From Bemisia tabaci (Eukaryota > Arthropoda > Insecta > Hemiptera > Aleyrodidae), in assembly GCF_918797505.1 (NCBI RefSeq), contig NC_092800.1:24939577-25003576 (forward strand): DNA of 64,000 nt. The letters run 5' to 3'. The first letter of the stretch is position 1. Every line of letters starts with the position of its first letter. The position numbers were made by a program, and so were the translations under genes. This document shows, in pieces, positions 46,932 to 58,093 of this stretch. The notes below the pieces were generated by a model, which was given only the letters and a program-made list of their open reading frames with translations, did no database searches and was not told the origin of the DNA.

Positions 46932-47159
46932 CACTGGAAAAAAAATACATTGGATCTAGAGTCCAGACTCTTGAAAACATCGACGAGAAAAAGTACTCTT
47001 GATTCAATCAGAATCTAGCTTAAATCAAGAAGCAAGCCAAGCGGATTTTGTTTTGATTCAAGTAAAGATCCGATTGAATCAAGAGTATTTTTTCTTGTCA
47101 ATGCTTTCAAGAGTCTGGACTCTAGATCCAATGTGTTTTTTTTTTTTTTTTTTTTTTTG
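46932..47159. mobile_element. MITE-B3 inside F, right end replaced by a T-run
   Basis: Left CACTGGAAAAAAAATACATT. At the right, ATCCAATGTG is followed by 28 T, and the CCAGTG end is gone. Confidence 0.85.
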
Positions 47160-47504
47160 AATGATCTACGTCAGTCGAATCGCACACTAAAAATTACCAT
47201 GACAATTTCTGCGATATGAAAATCTGGCAATCTTAATCTTGACGCTTTGGCTCAGCTGTAGCAAATTGTTTCTAGTCTGGACAACACAGGGTAGGAAATG
47301 AATTGTGCTTGATTGAGAAGCCTGCCGAAACCGTTGTAGCATGTGATTGGACTCACGTAGAGTACTGAGTTTCGTGTGATCGGGCAATTCAAATTTCCCG
47401 TGACCAATGTAAAATAAAAACGTTAGTATCTTAGATAAAAAATGATTTCGGTAATTTTCGATGCAAGAATCGTGTTCTACGTGCAATTCTGGTTAAGAAA
47501 CATG

Positions 47505-47722
47505 CACTGGAAAAAAACACATTGGGTCTAGACTAGAGTCCAGACTCTTGAAAACATTGACAAGAAAAAGGAGCTCGTAAGCGTAAATCAAAAGGAAATC
47601 CGCTCAAATTAAGAGGGTTGGTTCTTGATTTAACCTTAAATCTGATTGAATCAAGAGTATTTTTTCTTGTCGATGTTTTTAAGAGTCTGGACTCTAGATC
47701 CAATGTGTTTTTTTTCCTAGTG
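47505..47722. mobile_element. MITE-B4 inside F
   Basis: Left CACTGGAAAAAAACACATTG, right TTTTTTTTCCTAGTG. TG on both sides. It interrupts the right arm of F. Confidence 0.9.
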
Positions 47723-47941
47723 TGTATATCAAAATCCTTAAATTCGTAACTTGACTAGTGGTCCATTTTGGTGTATAATTCGTCATATTTTAAATTTTGA
47801 TAGGTGTTTCTGAAAGAACATTTCAGGAGGAAACCAATGGAACCACTTTTGAAACCTCTCAATTTTGTTTGAATCGAGTTTTAAGCTTTAAAAGCTTTGA
47901 AATTTTGTTCGATCTCTCCCACTGACTCGATCCATTGTGCG

Positions 47942-48116
47942 GCGGGAGAGAGGGTGGGGTTGACGTGGTTGGCTCAATCCGAGAAGCAAGGTGACATCCA
48001 GTTATATTCCTGCGGTACTCTCGTACACAGGGTGTCCAAAAAGTTTTGTCACTGCCTTCATCACGTGATGGAACAAATTGAGCTGCCGAAAAGCAGGTTT
48101 CATCAGCTTGGAGATT
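47942..48116. other. Unique DNA, nothing identified
   Basis: Short stretch, no gene. Confidence 0.3.
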
Positions 48117-48212
48117 TGGACCGCGTTTAACAGAAAGGAACCAAGCCACATCAGCTATTGCCAAATTGAACTGGGCAGTTTAATTTTTTACAAGAGAACT
48201 TTTCAATAATCG
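48117..48212. mobile_element. MITE-L4, left part only
   Basis: TGGACCGCGTTTAACAGAAA and AAGCCACATCAGCTATTGCC match L1; the element stops where P5 begins. Confidence 0.7.
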
Positions 48213-48345
48213 GGTATCGATATTTCCCCTCTTGAAGCTAAAGTAAAGAATCGATTATTAAGCTTTTCGTTGCGAACACCCTGTTTATCGATCCTTTTCC
48301 ATAAGTATAAATGGTAGATCAATCTATATTGCAGAGTGCGTCACG
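48213..48345. mobile_element. MITE-P5, degenerate
   Basis: Core TAAAGAATCGATTATTAAG and TGCGAACACCCTGTTTATCG matches P1-P2. Termini eroded. Confidence 0.6.
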
Positions 48346-48984
48346 CTGTTGATACAATGATTGACAAAATTGTTTTTTCCAAATATTTTTGAGAACTACG
48401 ATTGTTTTCTCTCAAAATCTACTTAATTGATGGTTGCGAACAAATTTCAGCAGCATCTTTTATATTTTGAGATTTGTTAATATCCTGTCTCCGCGAGCAC
48501 TTTAACAAAAAGCACAGAATTTTCTCTTTCGTCACGTGCTTATGTTCAAAAATTATAGAGTTCGAGAGTCTGATAACTTTGACTTCCGCTGACGAATGGA
48601 ACAATGAATTCTTTTCGTACGTATGATAATGATGTGCCGTGGCGTTACGTAATTGTTACGAGATGTGCACATTGTTTTTATTTTTACTGTAGGTCACTAC
48701 ATTTACATTGGCATTGCTCCTCGGATAGAGAGTGAGAGAGAGAGTATTATTTCACGCTCACAGAAATATGAGGTTTGAAAAATGTCGTTTTCCTCTTTCT
48801 TAAAGAAGGTCGACAATTTTCCCAGAGGGTGTGCGAACTCACATTTAAATTGTCGTAAATCAGCGAATTCTTGACCAAATGATCTCAACGAGGTTGCGTT
48901 AGAGAGCTAATAAAAATGACGTCAAGTCCGTGCAACGCGTGCATAATTCATGAATTCAGGAAGTTTACTAAAACTGGTTGGCTG
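48346..48984. other. Unique AT-rich DNA
   Basis: A GA-rich microsatellite lies near 48727..48744. No gene. Confidence 0.35.
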
Positions 48985-49345
48985 ACCAAAATTCATTAAT
49001 TTTACCCCAAGAAATTCAGTACTTCTTCCGTACCTCTTGTTGACGAAATTCGAAAGATTTCGAAAATTTGAGACCTAAGCTCGAGTCGCGATAAAGATGA
49101 AGTACGCCACTATTGACACATTGGTGGCCTGAAGATCAACTGACTGCGCAATCGCGATCTTGCAGGATACTGCTCTAAGAATCGATGCGCAAGGGATTGC
49201 ATACTTTCCGGACGGTCTTAAAAAACACACGTGGTATGCAGCGAAAAATTCCGGACAACCTTGCGAAATTTCCGTGTTTTTTCAGTACTTCCGCACCGCC
49301 CTAAAAAAAATGGTCCTATTTCCGGACTTTCTGTACTTGAAGACT
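48985..49345. mobile_element. MITE-U2
   Basis: Shares AAGAAATTCAGTACTTC with U1, and TTGCATA...CACGTGGTATG and TTTTTCAGTACTTCCG with U3. Ends are not clear. Confidence 0.6.
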
Positions 49346-50204
49346 CCCTTGAAGATTATTGAATCTAGGTCGATACGACAAGACAAGACATATCCCTATC
49401 TTAACCATGTAATACATCGCATTTCGATGTCTTATCGTGCCGCTTTAAACTTTCAATAGTCGGCCCGCTGATGATTAAGGCGACAAAGATTGGGTTAGAA
49501 AATTATTGCATAGTAAAATTTAGAAAACATCAATAACTTCAATAATTTGAAATATACTTGAAAATCAAAAATCGTTCAAAAATACTCTAAAATTTAAGAG
49601 TCTTTACGATTTTTACATCTACTTAAGCATTCGATCGAATTCCTGATCCGACGACGATCTACGACGGGATATTTTCGATGTTGGCACCACTCACCGGAGC
49701 AACAGATTTTGGAGTAGCAGAGGCTAGACCAGGAAAAGAGCATGTTTGGCGTTATGTGACATGAATGTTAACTCCTCGCCGTTTAACTCGGCCGAGGCAG
49801 CCCATGCAGCTTGTACTGCGGAGTTTGAAACCTAAGCCCTAAATCCTTTGTCTCCCCCGGAAAGTGCTGCATGCGTTATACGTCAGGCATTTACACAGCT
49901 TGCATGCTAGATAAGCTTCATAAAAGTCGAGGCGAAACTGAGTGAGAGCACAATAAAACACCGTCGAACTTCATGCAGGTGTATATACACCTTGATGGAT
50001 CCCATTGTGACTCTGGGAAATATTGCAGCACTTTTCGAATCGTCTCCCGAAATATACGTTGTGCGCAATGGTGCTCAGTTGATTTTAAAACAGAAAATGT
50101 AGACTTTAGATATTTTAGAAAAGTGGATAAAGTATACGTACACTCTCCTACATGTCACTAAACCTTGAGTGGATTTTGACTTCAGCATACACTTTTCTTA
50201 CGGT
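49346..50204. other. Unique DNA
   Basis: No gene or shared repeat. Confidence 0.3.
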
Positions 50205-50296
50205 GTATCGTCGCCTCGCTGACAAAAGGGCGTAACTACACATTGACATGAGCCCAGAAAAGCATTCAATTGTACGGACGACAGGGTTCACCTTTT
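50205..50296. repeat. Partial HH relative
   Basis: CGTCGCCTCGCTGACAAAAG and GGGCGTAACTACAC match one arm of HH1. Confidence 0.5.
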
Positions 50297-50476
50297 TGCA
50301 GGGAATTTCGACTTAAAAGTATTTGGTGAATCACTGCACTACCTACTCACCTTGAACTTTCAAAATATCAAATACAAAAAACCAAGGTTTGATGACCAAT
50401 TGAGAACATTTTTAAAAACAATCTTTTCACTAGGTAAATATGCTTCACGATGAAAAGCTCTCAATTTTGAAAAAAA

Positions 50477-50764
50477 CAGGGTGTCTAGTATTTTTTAATT
50501 TTGATAATTCCTGATTTTTCCTGATATTTTATAAAAAATTCCTGATTTTTTCATTTTGAAAATTCCTGATATTTTCCTGATTTTTCTCGACTCCTGGCAC
50601 AGTAGGCAAAAAGCAGTAAGACTTTCTCCGTTGAGGAGATTCCCGTAAGAAAAATTCCTGATAAAACGTCCGATTTGTCCGATTTTCCTGATATTTTCCT
50701 GATTTTTTCCTGATCGGCCAAAATTCCTGAAATTTTCCGGTTTATCCTGATGCTAGAAACCCTG
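50477..50764. mobile_element. MITE-E3
   Basis: CAGGGTGTCTAG to CTAGAAACCCTG, interior of AAATTCCTGATTTTTCC words, AA on both sides. Confidence 0.82.
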
Positions 50765-51202
50765 AATAACAATAGGACTGAGCTGAGGAAAAAGTTGCCA
50801 ATTCTCTCATTTACACGATTAAAATTTCCATGTGTTGGCACGGTCTGCTCTGAGGATCTGCCGGGCCGATTTTTATGATTTTGGTGGATATCGAAAAGAG
50901 ATACCTTCTGGGGTTGGGCTGCGTACTCCCAATAGTTCTGTGGTTTCCCATATCAGATAAAACGATGAGGAGTTCTGCAAACTCAGCTCATTAAACTTTC
51001 TCGAATGAAGCAATATAATTTTTTCGTGGAAATCCTCCCTTATAGCAAGTTTCAGGTCCGGAAGACCCAATCCGATGAAACCGGGGTTAAGGAAAGAAAA
51101 CCCGCACTAAATTGCGGGGGATAACGACGATGAGTTTCCGCGGCGCAGAACGGGACGTGACGCGGCGCTGGGAACACCGCAAATTGAGAAGCGGGTCTTC
51201 TT
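50765..51202. other. Unique DNA, nothing identified
   Basis: No gene. Confidence 0.3.
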
Positions 51203-51456
51203 CTGCTGTACTAAGCAAAAACGCCGTATGAACCTTCAGGCGTTGCCAAATTTTTTTTTTATAAAACACAAATTCCCTGGTAAACTTAAGAATATTTTTC
51301 TTCCAATTTTTCAGAGAATATTCTTTGTATTTTGATCTAAAGTCCCTGAAAATTTCAAGGAAAAATATTCATAATTTTCCTCATAAATAAACATTTTATG
51401 AAAGGAAATTTGGCAACTCTCGGATGTTCATACGGCGTTCTTCTTTAGCACGGCAG
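51203..51456. mobile_element. MITE-G12
   Basis: CTGCTGTACTAAGCAAAAAC to TTCTTTAGCACGGCAG, TCTT on both sides (4-bp duplication). Confidence 0.9.
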
Positions 51457-51812
51457 TCTTGTAGTCTCGCCGCCGTCGATACGTGAATGATGGTGGCTTT
51501 CACCGCGGCGCGGATCCGCTTGCGGGAGGATCGCGGTTCGCGGCCGCCCCCGCCGCCGCGCGGGAGCGGTTCATCTTGTCATTTTTGATGAACATCAAAA
51601 GCGGGGCCCGGCTCCGAGTGGATTGCAAGATGAATTCCGCGAATTGCGATGACGCGTCCCGACCCGCATTTCCACACTAGGCGACACAAAACACAACGCT
51701 GTTGTCGGATTTTAAAGACATACCGTCCATTCTAGGTTAAGAAGCCGAAAGTTCCGGATGTGGAAACCGTTGCTTCGGTCATTGAACTCGAAGCAGTTAC
51801 AGCTTCGACTTT
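51457..51812. other. GC-rich unique island
   Basis: CpG-rich to about 51670; a 65-codon frame without motifs. Confidence 0.3.
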
Positions 51813-52112
51813 AGCAGCCTGATTGTTGAAATTTTGTGTTTATCCGGTAGACATAGGTGACATAGGTTAAAAGGCGGAGCGTGATTGGTCGGCTATGTCT
51901 TGTCGCTACTTTATCGTGCCTATGTCGGCGTCGGGTGTAACTCTCGCCAAGTTAAAGGCACCTCTCAAGTTTCCGACAGTATGTCGTCCATTCCACCTGA
52001 CAAAGGCACGATAAAGCAGCGATAAGACATAGCCGACCAATCACGCTTCGCCTTTTAACCTATGTCATCTATGTCTATCCGACAACCACAAAATCTCAAC
52101 AATCAGGCTGCT
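51813..52112. mobile_element. Foldback CC1 (AGCAGCCTGATTGTTGA termini)
   Basis: 300 bases with inverted arms of about 110. Left ACATAGGTTAAAAGGCGGAG is mirrored by CTTCGCCTTTTAACCTATGT. Single copy here. Confidence 0.88.
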
Positions 52113-53494
52113 GCATCCGGTCCGGGAACAGCTGGCATGCTTATGTAGCCCGTAACTTCATTTTCAGCGACCGGTTTAAAAACTTTTAGGCATGATTCCT
52201 AAGGAAATTTACGAACTTAACGCAGAGTAAGAAGTATTATAGTTTCATTTATATTCCTGGCCGATTTTGGTGTCAGTCAGAGAACCGAATGCACAAACCA
52301 GAAGTATGATTGAGGTAACCACTTTTTTGGCCGCCTTAACTAGACCTCTATTTGATGCGACTATGCTTCTCGCTAGCTCCATTATCGGCCAGGAATATGG
52401 TTGAAATCATCATATTTTTTAATCAGCGTATGGATATAGAGTCTTTCAAAAAAGAATTTTTCCTCCTCCTTTTCGGGGAACCCTGTTTAGTATGCACACG
52501 CTCGAAACTGAAGTTTTGTATTTGTAGTAGTAGTTTGTTGGTTCCATGGGTTTTCCTGGTTTTTGGAGATACACGTGACAACCGCAAAAAGACCGAGAGA
52601 AAGCAGATTGAAGTTTTTCTATAGAGAGCATGTATGATGTGTGGATTGAGCGTGCGGATGAAAGCTTTTGAGCACTTGCATAGACTCTTGTAATTCAAAA
52701 CAAGTCCCATCTAGCTTTTTAGGTAGAGCAGAAAAGGAGTTCAAACTTTGGGTTGAGTTTGCGTTTTCTAATCAATGCGATGAGTTTTCGAGCTGGCATA
52801 TCACGAACCTATCGTTTAACTCCCCGCGTTGAATTTTGAGACCTCCATGATTTGCCGCGTTCAACTTAGCTACATACGTTTGTCGTCAATGTCCGTGGAC
52901 ATTATTATGAGGGTTCGGCAAAAAATACTCGGTTTGATTAATTGATAAAAGTTTAAACATACAATCAGCGGATCTCAGTTGGAAATAAAATAGAAACCCT
53001 GCAAAATCTTGGGAACATTGAGATTCATTAAAAACCCTCACAGACTGAATCCTACATCAGTTTTTGCCGAAAATGATTCTCCTCATTGTGATGAGTAAAC
53101 CTCATAAGGTTTTGAATGTGATAGTTCGCAGGAAAAGAGAACTCCAAGAGAGATTGTTGAACCGTTCAATGAGTGGATATTTACATCAATACGCAAGAAA
53201 GCGCAATATTTAAGTATATTTTGCACAAAAAACGCCAAAATATTTCAGACGAAACCGGAAATATGAGAATAGAATTCTCATTGTACCTGATCACGATCTG
53301 CTAACGGACGCGGTATATGTTAACGCCTGGATACAATACGACTATTCGTGCTTGGCGGATGTCCATGTTGCATACATAAATAATGAAGGCGCTCTGACAT
53401 TTCTAAACCTCATAGCGGTCACAGCAATGCACTCTTGACATACTCTAAGCAGCTTGTGTGATGCTCCTCTGCCGAATGGGCTTGGAAGCCTTTT
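52113..53494. other. Unique DNA
   Basis: Overlapping frames at 52352..52710 are open on both strands without motifs. ATATTCCTGGCCGAT (52250) and ATCGGCCAGGAATAT (52384) are inverted. No gene called. Confidence 0.35.
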
Positions 53495-53557
53495 TTCTCT
53501 GACTATTATCTTGGTGATGCATTCTTCCTCTGACTACTATCTTGATGATGCATTCAT
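53495..53557. repeat. Short tandem duplication, about 31-bp unit
   Basis: CTCTGACTATTATCTTGGTG then GATGCATTC is repeated as CTCTGACTACTATCTTGATG then GATGCATTC. Confidence 0.8.
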
Positions 53558-53590
53558 ACGAAGTAAATTTATTAAAATTGATACTTTTGA

Positions 53591-53624
53591 GAAGGAACCA
53601 ACATGCCCTCATGTTGGTTCCTTC
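53591..53624. repeat. Perfect 15-bp hairpin with 4-base loop
   Basis: GAAGGAACCAACATG, loop CCCT, CATGTTGGTTCCTTC. The duplex is perfect. Function unknown. Confidence 0.85.
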
Positions 53625-53977
53625 ATGCGTGGATTGATTTCTAGGATCAAAGTTTGGCCAATCGGGTAAAATTTGGTTACTCACGCGTTATTTTAAATGG
53701 ATAATCGCACGGAGAGAAAGATACAGGGTTTTTTCTCACATTCCAATGCGCACTGATGGTAGAATTCGGTCGTATGAACCGCAAGTACGGTGTTGAATAT
53801 CAGCGGTACTGTTCGATTCATTTATCCGTATTTTCAGTTCTAGAAACCGTATCCTCGGTTCATGCAACAAAACTTTCAAACCAAACCGAACTATACGACA
53901 AGGTAACATGAACTGGACATTACGACCGAGATTGTACACTGTACTTACATTTCATAAGACCGAACTTCCCCGGCGGA
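53625..53977. other. Unique DNA, nothing identified
   Basis: No gene. Confidence 0.3.
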
Positions 53978-54138
53978 GGGTTTTCAGTTGTGGAGTCCGC
54001 AAACAAAGTGGCAACCCTGTTCATGTATTTGCTCCCTATCTTTGCATAGAGTTTGTCTTGGTATAAAGGTGGATTCTCAGGGTTGTGTGGGATAATCCCT
54101 CCATTAAGGGCCTCAACTTTGAGAGCTTTTTTTGAGCT
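53978..54138. mobile_element. FB-H6, right-arm fragment
   Basis: TGTATTTGCTCCCTATCTTTGC through GAGAGCTTTTTTTGAGCTT-like text matches the start of the right arm of H copies and breaks at 54138. Confidence 0.8.
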
Positions 54139-54357
54139 TCGGCGTTGCCAAATATCCTTTGATAATACACGAATTTGTTTTTGGTAATCTCGTGAATATT
54201 TTTCTTTCAATTTTGAAAATAATTTTGCTCGCAATTCCACCAAAAATTCTAAAAATTTCAAGGAAAAATCTTCATGACTTTCCACAAGAATTAAAATTTT
54301 CGCGAAGAAAATTTGGCAACTCTCGAATGCTCATACGGCGTTCTTCCTCGACACGGT
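54139..54357. mobile_element. MITE-G13, left end missing, fused to FB-H6
   Basis: Begins at CGGCGTTGCCAAAT inside the left terminal repeat, ends CTTCCTCGACACGGTAG. The junction with H6 is direct. Confidence 0.8.
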
Positions 54358-54408
54358 AGCTAGAGACCCCGTGATGATAAGAGATGAAATAAATAGATAA
54401 AAAAATAA

Positions 54409-54912
54409 TGGAGATGTTGCATGTGTGAGGAATTTGCGATTTGACTATTGATTCTTATGTAAAAGTTCGCGAGAAACACGATGGTGCCACTGGTTTTCTC
54501 TGAAATTAACTCCCAAGCTCAAAAAAAGCTCTCAAGTTGAGGTCAAAATGGAGGGGATATCCCACCCTATCCTGAGAGTCCACCTCTACATCAAAACAAA
54601 CTCTCCATGCAAAGATAGGGAGCAATTACATTAGCAGGGTTGCCGTGTTTTCAGTTTTGGAGTCCCCAAATAAAGTGGCAGCCCTGTCAATGTATTTGCT
54701 CCCTATCTTTGCACGGAGAGTTTGTCTTGATGTAGAGGTTGACTCTCAGGATAGCGTGGGATATCCCCTCCATTTTGGCCTCAACTTGAGAGCTTTTTTT
54801 GAGCTTGGGAGTTGATTTCAGAGAAAACCAGTGCCACCATCATGTTTCTCGCCAAATTTTACATAAGAATCAACAGTCAAATCGCAAATTCCTCACACAT
54901 GCAACATTTCCA
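54409..54912. mobile_element. Foldback FB-H5, complete
   Basis: 504 bases, TGGAGATGTTGCATGTGTGA to the inverted end with one change (CATTTCCA). Confidence 0.92.
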
Positions 54913-55380
54913 TTCCTCGCAAACAAAAACCCAAGAGATTCGGCAACGTGGCGATGCAGTTACGCCCATTGGCCTCTAAGCGTCTCGATCGCAGCGTCGC
55001 GACGCCGACGACTTAATACTCAGCTCTGAATAATCCGGCGCGAGCCGACGCTCGAGTTTTTACCAAAGTTTCCGGCCCCGTGCGGCGCGGGAAAAGAGCA
55101 CATAAACTGAGTTTTGACTTTTCGCGACGAAAGGCCCGTGGAAACGGGGTGGGGAGGGAGGAGGGGGGATCATTTGTTTCCTTTGAGACGGGGAGACGCG
55201 GCGCGCGGCTGCGGTGAGACGTCGCGGCGTCGCCCGGCGGGGAACAAAGGCTCGACATTTCCAAACTACACACGTTCGTTCGTACGCTCTCGGCTGTCAA
55301 ATTGGATTCCTCCTGGGCGAAACCGATCGGCATTGCCACGTCACCCTTTCCTGCCATCCGGTTTCCCGCGGTGGGACATT
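54913..55380. other. GC-rich unique island
   Basis: CpG-rich; overlapping frames of 97-114 codons on both strands, none recognisable. Confidence 0.35.
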
Positions 55381-56433
55381 CTGCCGTGCTTAGGAAAAAC
55401 GCCGTAAGGGCCTTTCAACGTTGCCGAAATCCCTTAAAAAAAATCAAGAATAGAGAATTTACAGATGGCTGAAATTTGACGAATTCTGTGCTTAAGTGGA
55501 AACTACTGAGTGAACTGAACACGAGAATACGTTTGATTCATGAATTGGACAATTATAGGAGAAGATATGACAAAATGATCTAATCTGCTAAAATACATGT
55601 GTTTAAGTGGGGAATGCCCCCAGATGACGTCACTAAGCGGTGCATTTTTTCACATTTAAATTTATTTTGATACTATTTCCCAAATCAGAGAAAAATTATA
55701 AAAAATCAGGTCTTTCAGCACTTTCAGACGAAGCAATAAAAAATTTGCATATATGCAAATTCTCCACTTCCAGGCAAATTTTAAAGGGATTTTGATCGAA
55801 ATTGAGGAGTTGGGTGCGAGAAGGGTATTTTTTCGTTGCGGAGTTTCGACTGCTAATTTATATTTTAGAGAGGAAACTATTGGGTGAATTTTCTAACATA
55901 TTCCAGTTTCAGCATTGTGAAAAATCGTAAAGAAAATTCATTAAAAGTTTCATCGAATTCTATGAAGTTGCTTTAGACATGATGGTTGAAACGTCAGAGG
56001 AGATTTTGAAACGCCACAGCCAAGAAAGGCCCCTTTTGCACCCAGCGTTTCAATTTGATATGAAGTATCCGAAAATTCCATTGAAAAACGTTCATATCAA
56101 CGGTGAAAGTCGGCAATCGCATAACTCGGTTTGCGACGTCGCAGACTTCCTGTCATACTTTATTTTTTAAACGGAAAACTACTCAACGGCAATTCTTTAA
56201 AACTGTCATGATTTTTCTTCTCGATGCGAAGAAAATTCTGCAAAAACTTCAAGAAATAATATCAATTTGTTCCCCTTTAAAAAAATGACGTAGAGGCGGA
56301 GATTTTCAGACACCGCAAACGATTTATGTGATTGCCGACTTTCACCGTCGATACGTTTCCTAAAAAATAAGTATTTTGTGAGAAATTGGGCAACATTCGA
56401 ATGTTCATACGGCTCTTTTCCTTAACGCGGCAG
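55381..56433. mobile_element. MITE-G14, expanded, with I2 inside
   Basis: CTGCCGTGCTTAGGAAAAAC to CTTTTCCTTAACGCGGCAG, CATT on both sides (4-bp duplication). Besides I2 it holds about 580 bases at 55765..56345 including inverted-looking AAGTCGGCAATC / GATTGCCGACTTTC near 56108 and 56332, probably another insertion. Confidence 0.85.
55453..55764 (+). mobile_element. MITE-I2 inside G14
   Basis: GAGAATTTACAGATGGCTGA to ATATGCAAATTCTC, matching I3 along its length. Confidence 0.85.
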
Positions 56434-56473
56434 CATTAACGTCGCATTTACGTCACTATCGACTAGATTCTCT

Positions 56474-57095
56474 AATGGGCCTGTTGCAAACTTTTGCTAG
56501 AGCAAAAATAAGAGTTGTTTTCTCCTAGGTTAATGCCTCAAAAATCACGATGAGCGCATCGGCAAAGTCTGAAATGCACTCATAACTTCACAGTCTGCGT
56601 AAGAAATTTGCGGTTTTTTGAGCTTCCCGCTTCAAAAACGATACTACGGCACAGGTGAACATTTTGTAAGAGGAGTCGTTCCATCGTCGGCAATAATCAT
56701 CATGGCCGACGCCAATCCGCCAAAACACGTTTGATGGGACGAGATAACACCTGAACTGGATTAGACCAGATAACAATCGGTGTGTTAACGTTCATATTTT
56801 CCACGCCCGAATTGATTGACCTTGAACTCTCCTCGAATTACGCGCGGAACTGCGCGCAAGCGTCGGCCATGATGAATATCGCCGACGATGGAGCGACTCC
56901 TCTAACAAAATGTTCACCTGTGCCGTAGTATCGTTTTTGAAGCGGGAAGCTAAAAAAACGCAAATTTCTTACGCAGATTGTGAAGTTATGAGTGCATTTC
57001 AGACTTTGCCGATGCGCTCATCGTGATTTTTGAGGCATTATCTATAAGAAACAACTCTTATTTTTGCTCTAGCAAAAGTTTGCAACAGGCCCATT
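56474..57095. mobile_element. Foldback element V2
   Basis: AATGGGCCTGTTGCAAAC to its inverted end; arms of about 240 bases, including GATGGAACGACTCC-type text on the left inverted as GGAGCGACTCCTC on the right. Related to V1 only at the tips. Confidence 0.9.
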
Positions 57096-57463
57096 GTTCA
57101 GAGGAAGGGCGGTAGTCATAGTCGTTCCTTATCACAGATCCTTTCCATAAGAGGCCCCATGTGGTTTATATGGTGCTTCAGGAATGCTTACGAAATCATA
57201 TATTAATATACCGCGATAGGAGAATTTATATACCTCACGATGTATCCTCCTCAACAAAAAATTCAGTTCTTTATCAGTACCTTAATTCAATGAAATTAGA
57301 AAAACTTCGGAAATTCGATATTCTCGCTCGAATTTGCGACAAAAATGACGTAGACACAAAATTTCATGGGAGGCTTGATGATTAACTGACAGCATAATCG
57401 CAATCTTGAAGAATTAAACAACTCTAAGAATCAACGCGCAGAGAATTGCATATACCTTCCAGC

Positions 57464-58045
57464 CTGATTTTTTTTTTTGCAGTTTTTTTGGCTTCTATTC
57501 CTGTTTATTTAGTAACTTAGGAATCTATAGCATCGATAGACATGAGTTTTAACAGAGGTTAAAAGCCACTAAAATAACAAGAGGAAGAGGAACCTAGAGG
57601 TTATTTTATTGTCAGTAGAAATCAGGGAGATCAGGGTCGAGTAACATCTGTTTCTGCAGATCCGTGAAAATTTGTCGCCACCACCAGAATTCGCCAGAAT
57701 AATTGTAAATTAAACGAAAAAGATAGGGAGAAATTAGAAAAGGAAATCAATCATCAAATATGTGCAAATAACTTATTACAACTTATGTTAGAGAATAGGA
57801 AATACTGGAACTCAGGATACAATTACATTAAGAATACTTTAGAAGATAAGAATAAAATGTACAATGATAAGATAAACAATATTGTATCAAAGCCACCCCC
57901 TCACCCACACCCCGACGTAATGCCAACAGGCGGTTCCGGGGTCTCGATATTATAGATATAGACTAAGACTAGACAATTAGGATAAAATATGAAATTAAGA
58001 CTCTTCAACTGTATGAATGTATCTTTAAACTATAATAAAATACTT

Positions 58046-58093
<48 letters not shown>

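Larger units (their letters stand above)
46813..47769. mobile_element. Element F inside D4 (ATGGACCACTAG termini)
   Basis: The left arm ATGGACCACTAGACAAGG to CATGTTTCTTAACCAGAA is inverted at the right, where MITE-B4 splits it (TTCTGGTTAAGAAACATG before, CTTGACTAGTGGTCCAT after). Without B3 and B4 it is about 510 bases. Confidence 0.82.
46751..47941. mobile_element. MITE-D4, outer shell of a four-element nest
   Basis: Left GCGCACAGTGGATCGAGTCA and right GACTCGATCCATTGTGCGGC. The right 160 bases match D3. Element F occupies the middle. Confidence 0.85.
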
